This document shows positions 55,601 to 62,340 of a stretch of DNA of 64,000 nucleotides, piece by piece. Every line of letters starts with the position of its first letter. The first letter of the stretch is position 1. The position numbers and the translations under genes were made by a program. Below the pieces are notes generated by a model. It ran no database searches, had not been told where the DNA came from, and saw only the letters and a list, made by a program, of their open reading frames with translations. The stretch is from positions 62,001 through 126,000 of the forward strand of contig JAWHQI010000001.1 in NCBI GenBank assembly GCA_033032865.1. Direction: 5' to 3'. The DNA comes from Dactylorhiza incarnata. Its lineage: Eukaryota; Streptophyta; Magnoliopsida; Asparagales; Orchidaceae.

Positions 55601-58320
55601 GAAGTAGGGCGGAATCGGGTCGTGGGACCGCGACAGTGGAATGCGCGAACGAACAGAAGTCAGTTGAGGCGCGGGCATGACGACGCGATATAGACGAACA
55701 GTGGAGAACATGAATCGGGTCACCGAATAATGGAGAACAGTGCTGGCTCGAACTGAGAGATCCAATTAGGGTTTCAACCAAAATCGTAAATGAGGGCAGG
55801 TCAGACCAATTGATACGTCCTAATCGTATCAAGAGCGCAAATAAGAAACTTGCATTGCATTAAACAAACATAAAGATACAATCGAGAGTCAAGCTCTCGC
55901 CAAACATTCGGAGGCTAGGTCCTCCTTGACACTCCACTCTCCATGAGAGCGCAAAGTCTAAGACTCAAAAGATAATCCTAAGGAGACACTCCCACTCATA
56001 TATATAGAGTGGGAAGGATACAAAGTACGCACGTGCCCCTAGGGCTACATAGAATAATAAGGATGTGCGTGGTGACCCGCATCTTATCAGGATGAGGGAG
56101 AAATATTTTGTAGAACCGAAGACATGAATGGTATAATCATCCACATTAGAGATACTTTGTAATAAATACAACGAAGAAACAAAGGGCATGTTCTTTGACA
56201 TTATTTGAAGTGTCTAATTCTACGAGCCAAGAATTATAGTGAGGTAAAATTATTTACTTGGCATAAGGGAAATATTAGCAGGTGTTTTCTGTGAGAGATG
56301 ATGACGTAACTAATTCAATGTAGCGGTAGATAAGACGCCTTGTTTAGATACGGAATCACTATGAGCAGTAGATGCAGATGATTGAGAAGTATGATGTGTT
56401 GTAGTTCCATCCTCGGCATAGCCATACTTCTCCCATCATTTATCCTCTTGATGATTGGTGCCACCATATCAGGCACAATGTAAGCCACTATGACCTGGAC
56501 GGATGTAAAGAGGATGAGTCAGTTTGTGACCACCACAACCTGCATGACTGTGAAGAGGATGAAACAATCCATGACCACTACGACCTACACAACCACGAAG
56601 ATGATGAGACAGTCCACGACCACCACGATCTGCATGACCACGAAGTGGATGAGATAGTCCATGACTACCACGACCTACACTACCATGAAGAGGGTGAGAC
56701 TGTGTGACATTACGAGTAGATTCTCGATCACCAAAACCAGTGCCGTCGAAAATTGTAAGGACAATGAGAAGTCCACATGAAGAGCAAAATTGTTGTCTGA
56801 AGTCGATAGAACTTGACACTAGATGTGCATCCGCTAAGGAAATTTAAGTGTCCTCTTTCGTCACCTTCTGGTCGTCTTCATCATCGGTTGAAATCCTTAA
56901 TTGATCCCAGTCATATCAGTCAATTTTGTCATCTTAAATCGACGATAAGGGCTCGCTCTGTTGACCTCGATGACAACAAGAAGCTCATTGATGAGAACTT
57001 GCTTTGTCATTGATTCGTGACCACGGCGGAAGCTGATTGCGTCGAGTGGAACACGAACAAGGATATTGACGACAAGAGATCATTGATTATGTCGAGGGTT
57101 GGAGATGTCGTCAATGCCACGAAGGGAGCTGTCGCCAATGATGTCTACGATATGGGATGCTGTCAACAAGTGGAGAAGCATATTTTGTAAATGTCCACAG
57201 TAGATGCGTTGTGCGAGCGGTTAGTTCAAAGAATACCTAATCTCTGATACCCAATTTGGAGAAATAATCAATTCAATAATCTAACTAATAAAAAGAACAT
57301 TGCAAGTATATATTCTGAGGAAGGATAGAGACTAGATTAGTAAAAGAGATGTAAGACTAAATACATATCCATAGTTCATAGAAATATGAGACTACTATTC
57401 TCATCATGAATAACAAGTGAGTTTGGAGGGAGAGAAGATAATATATAATAAATTTCTCTTATACTGCTTTCTGCACCAGCATTCCTTGTAGAAAAAAATT
57501 TCTTTTACACTACTATCTCATGTTCAATTTAATAGCATATGTGTGACAGGCACCAAACATTTTCTTTATTTGAATCAGTGCTAGTTACTTTATTCTCCCA
57601 ATCACACATGCGCGGTTATGTTTTGTTTGAAGAAACTGAAGCAATGCAAATGTAATCTACGAACTGTTTGCTTGGCTCACAACTTTCCCGTGTCACCTTT
57701 TTTTTATCATACGTTCTTAAGAAAATATTTGATGTTATGACCTGCTTCTTTTCAGCTGGCTTGACTGAGCAGATAAAGCTAGACCGCTATCTCCAACCAC
57801 ATTTTAGGTATTACATGAGGGAAGTCCGGACCGTGGTTTATTCTCAATTTCTCGAATCCTACAAGAGTGTCACCATGGAAGCAATGGCCTCTGCATTTGG
57901 GGTTTCTGTAGACTTCATTGATCTGTAAGTGCTTTGTTGTTACTTTTTTTTCGCATACCAGACTATAGGGTGATGCCGAATCAACTTCTTCCAGACAAAT
58001 GATCTTCTTTTTGGCTTGAGAGATACTAGTGCAAAGTGTTTGATTTCCAATCAGCTTTCATGGTGTTTGAATAATCATGATGTTCCTTCCAGTAATCTCG
58101 AGTAATTAAAATCCTATCAGTAACCATGAAATGCTCCTTATTCAGGGAACTATCTCGCTTCATAGCTGCTGGGAAGCTTCACTGTAAGATTGATAAGGTT
58201 GCAGGAGTTTTGGAGACCAACAGACCTGATGCCAAGAATGCTCTCTATCAGGCAACCATCAAGCAAGGTGATTTCTTACTGAACCGGATTCAAAAACTTT
58301 CTCGTGTTATCGCTTTGTAA
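34247..58320 (+). CDS. RPN7: 26S proteasome regulatory subunit RPN7 (PSMD6 homologue), exon 1 split by a retrotransposon
   Basis: This gene encodes a lid subunit of the 26S proteasome. RPN7 has a helical-repeat N-terminus and a C-terminal PCI domain and helps assemble the lid and hold it to the base, in cytosol and nucleus. Seven exons with GT/AG borders and consistent phases are seen: 34247-34381 plus 40470-40585, 41406-41496, 41599-41744, 41833-42052, 42130-42238, 57756-57924 and 58146-58320. They total 386 codons, essentially the length of plant RPN7, and similarity runs end to end (for example [12 protein letters not shown] and [18 protein letters not shown]). I see no stop or frameshift in the host exons. 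The only lesion is a 6,083-bp chromovirus after codon 45, with CCGAC duplicated. Normal protein cannot be made from this allele unless the insert is removed from the transcript. Confidence 0.93.
34382..34868 (+). mobile_element. 5' LTR of the intact chromovirus
   Basis: This LTR is 487 bp. A TATA-like TTTAAATA lies near 34711-34718. Upstream are six AACGG cores (34427-34693), five of them in a YCYAACGGYY-like context. It matches 39978-40464 throughout. Confidence 0.95.
34427..34693 (+). promoter_or_regulatory. Cluster of MSA-like (AACGG) motifs in the LTR U3
   Basis: Bases 34427-34436, 34462-34471 and 34481-34490 fit YCYAACGGYY exactly. 34570-34579 and 34606-34615 fit with one mismatch each, and a further TGTAACGGCT lies near 34685. 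This is the plant M-phase-specific activator element bound by three-repeat MYB proteins. The cluster precedes the TATA-like box. Function is inferred from the motif alone. Confidence 0.5.
34910..39964 (+). CDS. gag-pol: Gag-pol polyprotein of the intact chromovirus, 1,684 residues
   Basis: The frame starts 41 bases after the 5' LTR. In order: a coiled N-terminal gag; a Gag core (about residues 150-300); a CCHC knuckle [14 protein letters not shown] at about 356-369; protease [12 protein letters not shown] (D at about 438); reverse transcriptase with [10 protein letters not shown] (about 682) and FFDDILIF (about 783); RNase H (about 930-1050); integrase with an H-H-C-C region (about 1125-1170) and D, D, E in [20 protein letters not shown] and GLTERVNR (about 1197, 1258 and 1293); and a chromodomain near 1490-1540 ([17 protein letters not shown]). 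It should direct reverse transcription and integration. An A32 run (37574-37605) reads as ten lysines just before RNase H. The final 140 residues are low-complexity. Confidence 0.93.
37574..37605 (+). repeat. A32 homopolymer inside the gag-pol frame
   Basis: Thirty-two consecutive A bases encode ten lysines and the start of an asparagine codon, between the reverse-transcriptase thumb/connection and RNase H. Any change not a multiple of three would break the polyprotein. It may be slippage in the element or an assembly miscount. Confidence 0.9.
39978..40464 (+). mobile_element. 3' LTR of the intact chromovirus, abutting RPN7 exon 1
   Basis: This is the same sequence as 34382-34868 and ends directly against the second CCGAC and the rest of RPN7 exon 1. 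Its TATA-like box is near 40307-40314, so transcripts starting in it would read into RPN7. Confidence 0.95.
40470..40585 (+). CDS. RPN7: RPN7 exon 1, second part
   Basis: After the duplicated CCGAC (40465-40469) the RPN7 frame resumes with GACATGGCG, encoding [18 protein letters not shown] and on through [12 protein letters not shown]. The donor is GTATTC at 40586, leaving phase 2. The ATG at 40473 is in frame with the rest of the protein. Confidence 0.92.
40586..41405 (+). other. RPN7: RPN7 intron 1 (820 bp)
   Basis: The intron is T-rich and starts GTATTC and ends TTGCAG. I see no element or gene in it; a minus-strand open frame over its end is a shadow of exon 2. Confidence 0.8.
41406..41496 (+). 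CDS. RPN7: RPN7 exon 2
   Basis: Encodes [20 protein letters not shown] and the following YFIRI segment, almost unchanged from other plants. The acceptor is TTGCAG and the donor AAG/GTTATA. Phase enters 2, leaves 0. Confidence 0.92.
41599..41744 (+). CDS. RPN7: RPN7 exon 3
   Basis: Encodes [20 protein letters not shown] and the helical repeat up to SLDKAK. The acceptor is ATGCAG and the donor AA/GTATGA. Leaves phase 2. Confidence 0.92.
41833..42052 (+). CDS. RPN7: RPN7 exon 4
   Basis: Encodes [20 protein letters not shown] through to LDRVSLKEK. The acceptor is ATGGTAG. The joined codon gives N where K is usual in plants, a mild change. Confidence 0.92.
42130..42238 (+). CDS. RPN7: RPN7 exon 5
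   Basis: Encodes [20 protein letters not shown] through QYKSFFIAL, entering the PCI domain. The donor is a strong GTGAGT at 42239, opening the 15.5-kb intron 5. Confidence 0.92.
42282..43965 (-). mobile_element. Truncated copia element with short LTRs
   Basis: Two LTRs of about 130-138 bp (42282 to about 42411, and 43828 to about 43965) share TGTTGAAACTCC starts. Left of the right LTR, minus-strand TTGCATCAGAGCC is a diverged tRNA-Met primer site, so the element is on the minus strand. At 42429-42716 a minus-strand frame shows the end of copia RNase H ([16 protein letters not shown] and [10 protein letters not shown]). Most of gag and pol is missing. The outer edges of the LTRs are approximate and no clean duplication was found. 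Confidence 0.7.
44105..46188. mobile_element. Terminal-inverted-repeat DNA transposon, about 2.1 kb
   Basis: The left end GGCTCCATTCGGTTGG pairs with the right end (minus strand GGCTCCGTCCATTTGG), and a further block GGGAGGGCGGAATTGGTTTT is inverted in both arms. The triplet TCA flanks both ends. A GGCTCC end plus a 3-bp duplication suggests a PIF/Harbinger-type non-autonomous element, although TAA or TTA is usual. Inside are a TATA box (TTATAAATAG, about 44557), a CTTCTT/TTTTTCTTC-rich microsatellite (45700-45900) and no recognisable transposase. Confidence 0.65.
45695..45910. repeat. Pyrimidine-rich TTCTTC/TTTTTC microsatellite
   Basis: Repeats of TTCTTCTTTCTTCTTATTTT give phenylalanine/leucine/serine open frames in several phases. 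These are low-complexity and are not genes. Confidence 0.85.
46192..47523. other. Unassigned intronic sequence
   Basis: No gene or clear element end is seen in this AT-rich part of RPN7 intron 5. It may include old, unrecognisable transposon sequence. Confidence 0.5.
48703..48939. repeat. 79-bp tandem triplication in copia pol
   Basis: GCGGGAGGAGGTTGTG recurs at 48703, 48782 and 48861, exactly 79 bp apart, nearly identical. It is a local triplication inside the decayed copia reverse-transcriptase region; 79 is not a multiple of three, so it also disrupts the frame. Confidence 0.9.
49025..51264 (-). mobile_element. Gag-only non-autonomous LTR retrotransposon (TR-GAG type), 2,240 bp
   Basis: Two 366-bp LTRs (49025-49390 and 50899-51264) run TGTTATGGGC to GCCCATAACA. 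A perfect duplication ACCCC flanks them (49020-49024 and 51265-51269). The primer site TGGTATCAGAGC is on the minus strand at 50895-50884. Only gag is encoded; protease, reverse transcriptase and integrase are absent, so it must borrow enzymes. The gap 50104-50883 is GC-rich with no recognised gene. It is inserted in the copia element. Confidence 0.93.
49452..50103 (-). CDS. gag: Gag of the TR-GAG element, frameshifted
   Basis: The frame from 50103 has a coiled N-terminus ([18 protein letters not shown]) and then part of a Gag core ([33 protein letters not shown]). It shifts near 49710 to a second frame ending in a zinc-knuckle-like [14 protein letters not shown] (about 49550). The first histidine expected in the knuckle is T here, so RNA binding may be weakened. 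The style matches chromovirus gag, as in the intact element at 34910. Confidence 0.7.
51265..52183 (-). mobile_element. Copia body between nested insertions
   Basis: This is the part of the degraded copia element between the TR-GAG element and the next LTR element. No intact domain can be read; minus-strand frames are short. The position suggests decayed integrase or gag sequence. Confidence 0.4.
52531..54221 (+). mobile_element. Small non-autonomous LTR retrotransposon, 1,691 bp
   Basis: LTRs of about 368-369 bp (52531-52898 and 53853-54221) run TGTTACGATA to CTCCATCA, with a perfect duplication AGTGT (52526-52530 and 54222-54226). The primer site TGGTCCGACCTGCC follows the 5' LTR, and a purine-rich CAAGGGCGGCGTAT precedes the 3' LTR. 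A TATA box (CTATATAAGG) is near 52720. The 954-bp interior has only a short gag-like start ([18 protein letters not shown]) and C-rich sequence. It is the innermost of three nested LTR elements. Confidence 0.93.
54367..55474 (-). pseudogene. gag: Gag of the 52184-56089 element, broken
   Basis: The frame from 54807 holds a Gag core ([60 protein letters not shown]) and a proline-rich tail. The upstream part (from 55474) is in other frames with proline- and serine-rich sequence. Frameshifts between them leave no full gag. The fold type matches chromovirus gag. Confidence 0.6.
56090..57252 (-). mobile_element. Copia gag and leader region
   Basis: This is the 5' part of the degraded copia element. 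A minus-strand frame at 56469-56819 holds a histidine/glycine-rich repeat followed by a [18 protein letters not shown] remnant of the copia gag zinc knuckle (broken by a stop). The rest, up to the primer site, has no open gene. Confidence 0.5.
56511..56712 (-). repeat. 45-bp in-frame tandem repeat in copia gag
   Basis: Units begin at 56511, 56556, 56601, 56646 and 56691, exactly 45 bp apart, coding about 15-residue repeats of the type [15 protein letters not shown]. The in-frame period suggests expansion while the frame was still translated. Confidence 0.85.
57404..57755. other. RPN7: End of RPN7 intron 5
   Basis: This is T-rich intron sequence leading to the TTTTCAG acceptor before exon 6. 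No gene is seen. Confidence 0.7.
57756..57924 (+). CDS. RPN7: RPN7 exon 6
   Basis: Encodes [20 protein letters not shown] through [11 protein letters not shown], the core of the PCI domain. The donor is GTAAGT at 57925. Phase enters 1 and leaves 2. Confidence 0.93.
58146..58320 (+). CDS. RPN7: RPN7 exon 7 and stop
   Basis: Encodes [20 protein letters not shown] through [14 protein letters not shown] and TAA at 58318-58320. The acceptor is TTCAG at 58145. This is the winged-helix end of the PCI domain and the C-terminal helix that joins the lid helical bundle in the family. Confidence 0.93.
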
Positions 58321-58989
58321 ACAATACTCGCGGTTTTCCTATTTTATTCAAGCGATGTTGAACGTGAATCTTGTTCGAATTTTTACTCTCCTGAGAGTGT
58401 GATCTCAGCTTCTCGCTCCTCTAGCAATTTCGTTCTGTTTTTTTTTATGAATCCGGTTTAGTATAATATTCTTAAAGATTGGTTGGTTTGAGTTTTCTTA
58501 GGCAAAGTTGGAGGGAGGGTTTTATGAACAACCTCAATTTTTATTTTTAAAAGCACTAAAATTGTTGTAATAATTTATAAAAATTACCTTAAATCTTAGA
58601 TGTTTCTTATATTGTAGTCATTATGAAGTATCAACAACATTAAATTTTAAACAATGTATCTGGTATTTGTTCATAATTATTATTTTAATTTTTCAATTAA
58701 CTCATTATTGTCCTTGCCAAGATGCCGCGACAGTACTCATGCGCTCCAGGGGGGACCAGCGGCGGGAGCGTCGTTACGCCGCGGCACTGTCGTGGTCAAG
58801 ATACTGTCGCGGCGGTACGGGGACCCGTGCATCAGTTTCATCTTGAAAGTCGATTTTAAATCTTATTATTATCTTATTAGTTTGTACTGCGTATCCTTTA
58901 TACGTATAGAAAAAATGAATAATTTTGTACTGTGTATATTTATATAATATACATAAGATTTGTTTTATTAGTATCTTATTAATTTATAT
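58321..58989 (+). other. RPN7 3' untranslated region and flank
   Basis: AT-rich sequence follows the stop. No canonical AATAAA is obvious close by; related AT-rich signals occur near 58465-58580. At 58720-58825 there is a GC-rich block with TGCCGCGACAGT and its inverted match ACTGTCGCGGCG, possibly an element remnant. Confidence 0.45.
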
Positions 58990-58997
58990 ATAAATTA

Positions 58998-59405
58998 GGG
59001 AGTTGTTAAAGACACCGCACTTTTGGCTAGGTGCACCGCACTTTCTCCTAATTTTTCGCGCCTTCTAGAAATAAGCCTTGTACATGCATTTTTTGGAAGT
59101 GCTCAACAGAAAGTTGTATATTTTGATGAGATCTACAACTTTCGTGTTGAACACTTTTCCTAAAAATGCACATACAATGCGTACTTTGGAAATACGCCCA
59201 GGTTTTGCGCCTTTCGGAAATACGCCTTGTACATGCATTTTTAGGAAAAGTGTTCAACACGAAAGTTGTAGATCTCGTCGAAATCTACAACCTTCGTGTT
59301 GAACACTTCCTAAAAATGCATGTACAAGGCTTATTTTTAGAAGGCGCGAAAAATTAGGAGAGTGCGGTTCACCTAGCCAAAATTGCGGTGCCTTTAACAA
59401 CTCCC
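58998..59405. mobile_element. Fold-back MITE, 408 bp
   Basis: Starts GGGAGTTGTTAAAG and ends with its inverse. The two halves are inverted copies over almost the whole length (about 190 bp per arm), so the transcript would form a long hairpin. An 8-bp direct duplication ATAAATTA flanks it (58990-58997 and 59406-59413), suggesting a hAT-type origin. No protein is encoded; small frames on both strands mirror each other. Confidence 0.9.
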
Positions 59406-59413
59406 ATAAATTA

Positions 59414-60890
59414 ATGCAAGTTTCCGATCAACGGAGTCCAGTTGAGAGCAGTTGGTCATGAAACTCTTAGAGCCCGTTTGGATCGTAGAAATTGGAATTG
59501 AAATTCATCCGATTCTAATTTTTGCATTAATTAAAATTGGTCTAGTGTAATGTTGTTGTTTGGCATTAGGATGATTTTGTGTAACAGGAATTGGAATTGA
59601 CAATTTTTTGCAGGAATTAGAATTATCCTCTTAATTGTTAACTACTAAATCCTTATAAAATGTCACGGGGTAGAAAATGGTTTCTGTTTGTTTTTAACCC
59701 AAAGGTTCAGGAAAATTATAACACTTTTAGTGGTTTAGCAATACAAAATAGCTATATTTTACTTACTTTCCATTGCCAACATACAAAAATTAATTGGAAC
59801 TAGGATTAACATACAAAATTTCTTATGATCAGAGCTAGGATTGACAATACAAATTTGAGCCTCTGTTATAACAAATAATCTGATTACAAATACAAAGATT
59901 TAAGCATATCTTGTCGCTGAAATCCTCAGCAAATTTGGGAGGACAACAGATTCTCGGTAGTAGCGTTGTGGTGTACTAGAAAATTGAGGATGATGAGTTC
60001 CTGGACGATGACGAGAACCCGGATGATGTTGAGCTCCTAGACTGCGGCGAGAACCTGGAATGAGAATCTGGATGTCGTCGAGCTATTGAACGGCAACGAT
60101 AGGGATCGAGGAAGAAAAAGACGAAGAAAGGGGAGGAGGTGGCGAATACCAGAGTTGGGGCGGGATGAGTCGGTACAGGGTTGTTTTCCGAAATCTACGA
60201 AAACCCTTTGAAACAGGCATTTACCCCTTAATAATTGGTGGAAACTTTCGTTTAAAACCTTTGGAATTGACTCAATTTCAATTCCGCGTGAATTCACTCC
60301 ATCCATACACATGAATTGAATTACTAATACCCCACCAATTCCAATTCTCTGGTGCTGCACCGTCCTTATGGAAAAGACCCATATTTGAATCCCCTCTTCT
60401 TCAAATTCTTTCAAATTTTATATAAAATAATCAGGCAAAAAACCGTCCAATTTTATTGAAACCTAGTGGTTTGCCGGCTTGTCAGCGGTCTCTAGCAATC
60501 CTGATTTTAATAGGTTCAACCGGTTCAGTCCGACCGGTTGAATCGGCCGATCCATTTTTCACAACACTGTAATATATAACTTTGCTCTCTCCAGATTTTT
60601 TCTACTTTTTGTATTTTTTACACACTATTAGCAAGACTTGCATCATAGTCGTCCAATTTTTCATCACAAAAGATAATTTTTGTTGGTAATTTTTTAGCAT
60701 GTTAAATCTCATGAAGCTTGAATTCTTATCTTTTGATATATCAGGTAAATTTATGTATCTTGGATATTGGATGCTGAAATTTATGTATGAAGATATAACT
60801 AAAAAAAATGCATCATTGCAAAATAGAGTAAATTCAACGATTTTTCTTCATCAACAATTCATAAATGTAAATCCTAAATATCGTACGGTA
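59414..60890. other. Unassigned AT-rich sequence
   Basis: No gene is recognised. GAGCCCGTTTGGAT at about 59470 resembles DNA-transposon ends, and GGAATTGAAATT-type words recur inverted near 60260-60350, but a clean second end and duplication were not found. GGTTCAACCGGTTCAG-type sequence near 60510 is a common plant intergenic motif. Confidence 0.4.
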
Positions 60891-61200
60891 GCCGTCCAAA
60901 AAGGCCAAGCAAGCCCAGGTCGGGTCCGGGCCTGGATTTGCGGGGGGCCCGATCTTCACTCCACCCAGGCTCAAGCCGGGTCTGGCTTTTGCCAGGCCCA
61001 GGCCCCCTTCCTGGAAAGGGGGCCTGATTAAGACTTGCAGGCTGGGCCGGGCCCAGACCAGTAAAAATTGCTGATGTATACTCACGTACAATATAGTCTG
61101 ACTGATGTATATATATATGTGATCTCAATAATATATACTCACGTACAATATCTTTCAATATAAAATAATATTTATGGTTGATGGGATTCTCTTAAAATTT
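60891..61200. other. GC-rich CCCGGGCC-type intergenic repeat
   Basis: A block rich in GGGCCCGGG/CCAGGCCC words (about 60895-61070) resembles a common plant interspersed repeat. Frames here are compositionally biased on both strands and not credible genes. Confidence 0.4.
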
Positions 61201-62340
61201 ATCAGAATCAAACTAGCATTTCGAGATCGTAACTCTGACCGGATCATCGATTAGGGTCACCTTGATCGCGCGGAGCCTCCTCCCCGGTCGAAACAAAACC
61301 CAACGGCAAAAACTCGTGCGTGCGCGCCCATTTGGGCGCGCGAGAACGTGAAAGCATGTGCGAGCCCACAGACGGCAGCGGGCCCATCCGTGCACGCTGG
61401 CCGCGCGCATACACTCACGCGGCCTCGCTCGCCCCTCCCAGGGCGCTTCCATCGCCGCCTCGCCGACAAACCCACCCGGGCCGCCTGGATTGCCCGGGTC
61501 GCCCAAGGGGCATGGTTGTCATTTTCTATAAATTGATGATCCAGGTGTCCGAAATCGTGCATTCTTATTAGCACGTTCAAATCCAGAAGGACACAATTAC
61601 CAGTGCACCCACCAGAAAACTATAAAAAGATGCTCATGCTTTCATTTTCAAGGTGACAGAGAAAAAAAGGAGAAGACAGAACTTTGATGTTTTCCAACGA
61701 AGACTTGGCTCTTTGTTCATCCTCCTCCTGCTCAGAGCTCATTCTATTTGGGACAGATCTATTCCAGAAACAGCTCCTCCCAGTGCTTCTGAAAACTTAG
61801 CGGAGCGAGCTTGCGGGAAGCACGTGTTGAGCAGGAGAATGAGTGTCGGGTCGAATCTTCGCCTTTGAGCTGGACTTCTGTCCGCAACTCTTCGCCAGAA
61901 AAGCTTAGAGTTCTTCTTCCCTCCCCTCTTTCTCCTCTCTCAAATGAATGCCTAGAACCCCCCACACCCCCCCCCCCCCCCCCCCCTTTATAATTTTCAG
62001 GGGATTACACAAGTAATTGCGCTCTCTTGGCCGTTGAACGGGAGAGGAACGCACGATTTAATTAGGTCCCTTGGATCACAATTTTTAGGGATATGACGAC
62101 CATGCTCGACACATGCGGGGGCTCGCACGGGCGTGCGATGCGGCCCGCATACTACTGGGGCGCGCACATGTGTGCACGCACATCTTGCTTGGGCGTGCGC
62201 AGAGGAGGATCCAGAGGGGGGCCTGAGGGACACGTGCACCCCCATTATTTTTCAAAATTGTTAGTGGATTTAGTGAATTTTGACTACTTATATGTCAAAA
62301 ACGGTGCTCAGATGAGGGAGAAACGGCTCCGATAAGATGG
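61201..62340. other. GC-rich non-coding region with a TATA box and a poly-C tract
   Basis: No gene is recognised. CTATAAAAAG at about 61620 followed by C/T-rich sequence and a C run (about 61967-61986) could be part of an LTR or a promoter. GTGCGCGC-rich words recur at 61310-61420 and 62120-62210. I could not pair terminal repeats. Confidence 0.35.

Larger units (their letters stand above)
52184..56089 (-). mobile_element. Gag-bearing non-autonomous LTR element, split by a smaller one
   Basis: Two 279-bp LTRs (52184-52462 and 55811-56089) start TGATACG. The left ends CGTATCA and the right CTTATCA. Flanks read AGATG and GGATG, a duplication with one mismatch. The minus-strand primer site next to the right LTR is TTGGTCTGACCTGCC. 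Only gag is recognisable. It is interrupted at 52531-54221 by another element. LTRs differ at several bases, so it is older than the elements with matching LTRs. Confidence 0.85.
47524..57403 (-). mobile_element. Degraded copia element hosting nested insertions
   Basis: Related LTRs of about 133-150 bp lie at 47524-47656 and about 57253-57403. Beside the right one, minus-strand TTGGGTATCAGAGA is a tRNA-Met-type primer site, so the element is on the minus strand. A copia RNase H fragment is seen at 47991-48185 ([20 protein letters not shown]). Degenerate reverse-transcriptase words lie in 48280-48700, and gag with a tandem array near 56469-56819. The copia body is interrupted by 49025-51264 and 52184-56089. 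Pol is decayed. LTR outer edges are approximate. Confidence 0.7.
42239..57755 (+). other. RPN7: RPN7 intron 5, 15.5 kb, filled with transposons
   Basis: It begins GTGAGT and ends TTTTCAG, and the flanking exons join in phase (T plus CT gives serine). Nearly all its length is accounted for by a truncated copia element (42282-43965), a terminal-inverted-repeat element (44105-46188) and a copia element with nested insertions (47524-57403). The rest is unassigned. Confidence 0.85.

Noticed and set aside
59048..59357. Three small ORFs with related sequence downstream of RPN7
   Set aside because: They are the two arms of the fold-back MITE read in opposite directions.
61653..61868. Short ORF after a TATA box that might be a peptide gene
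   Set aside because: No signal peptide or family match; the region looks like LTR or promoter sequence and the frame is short.
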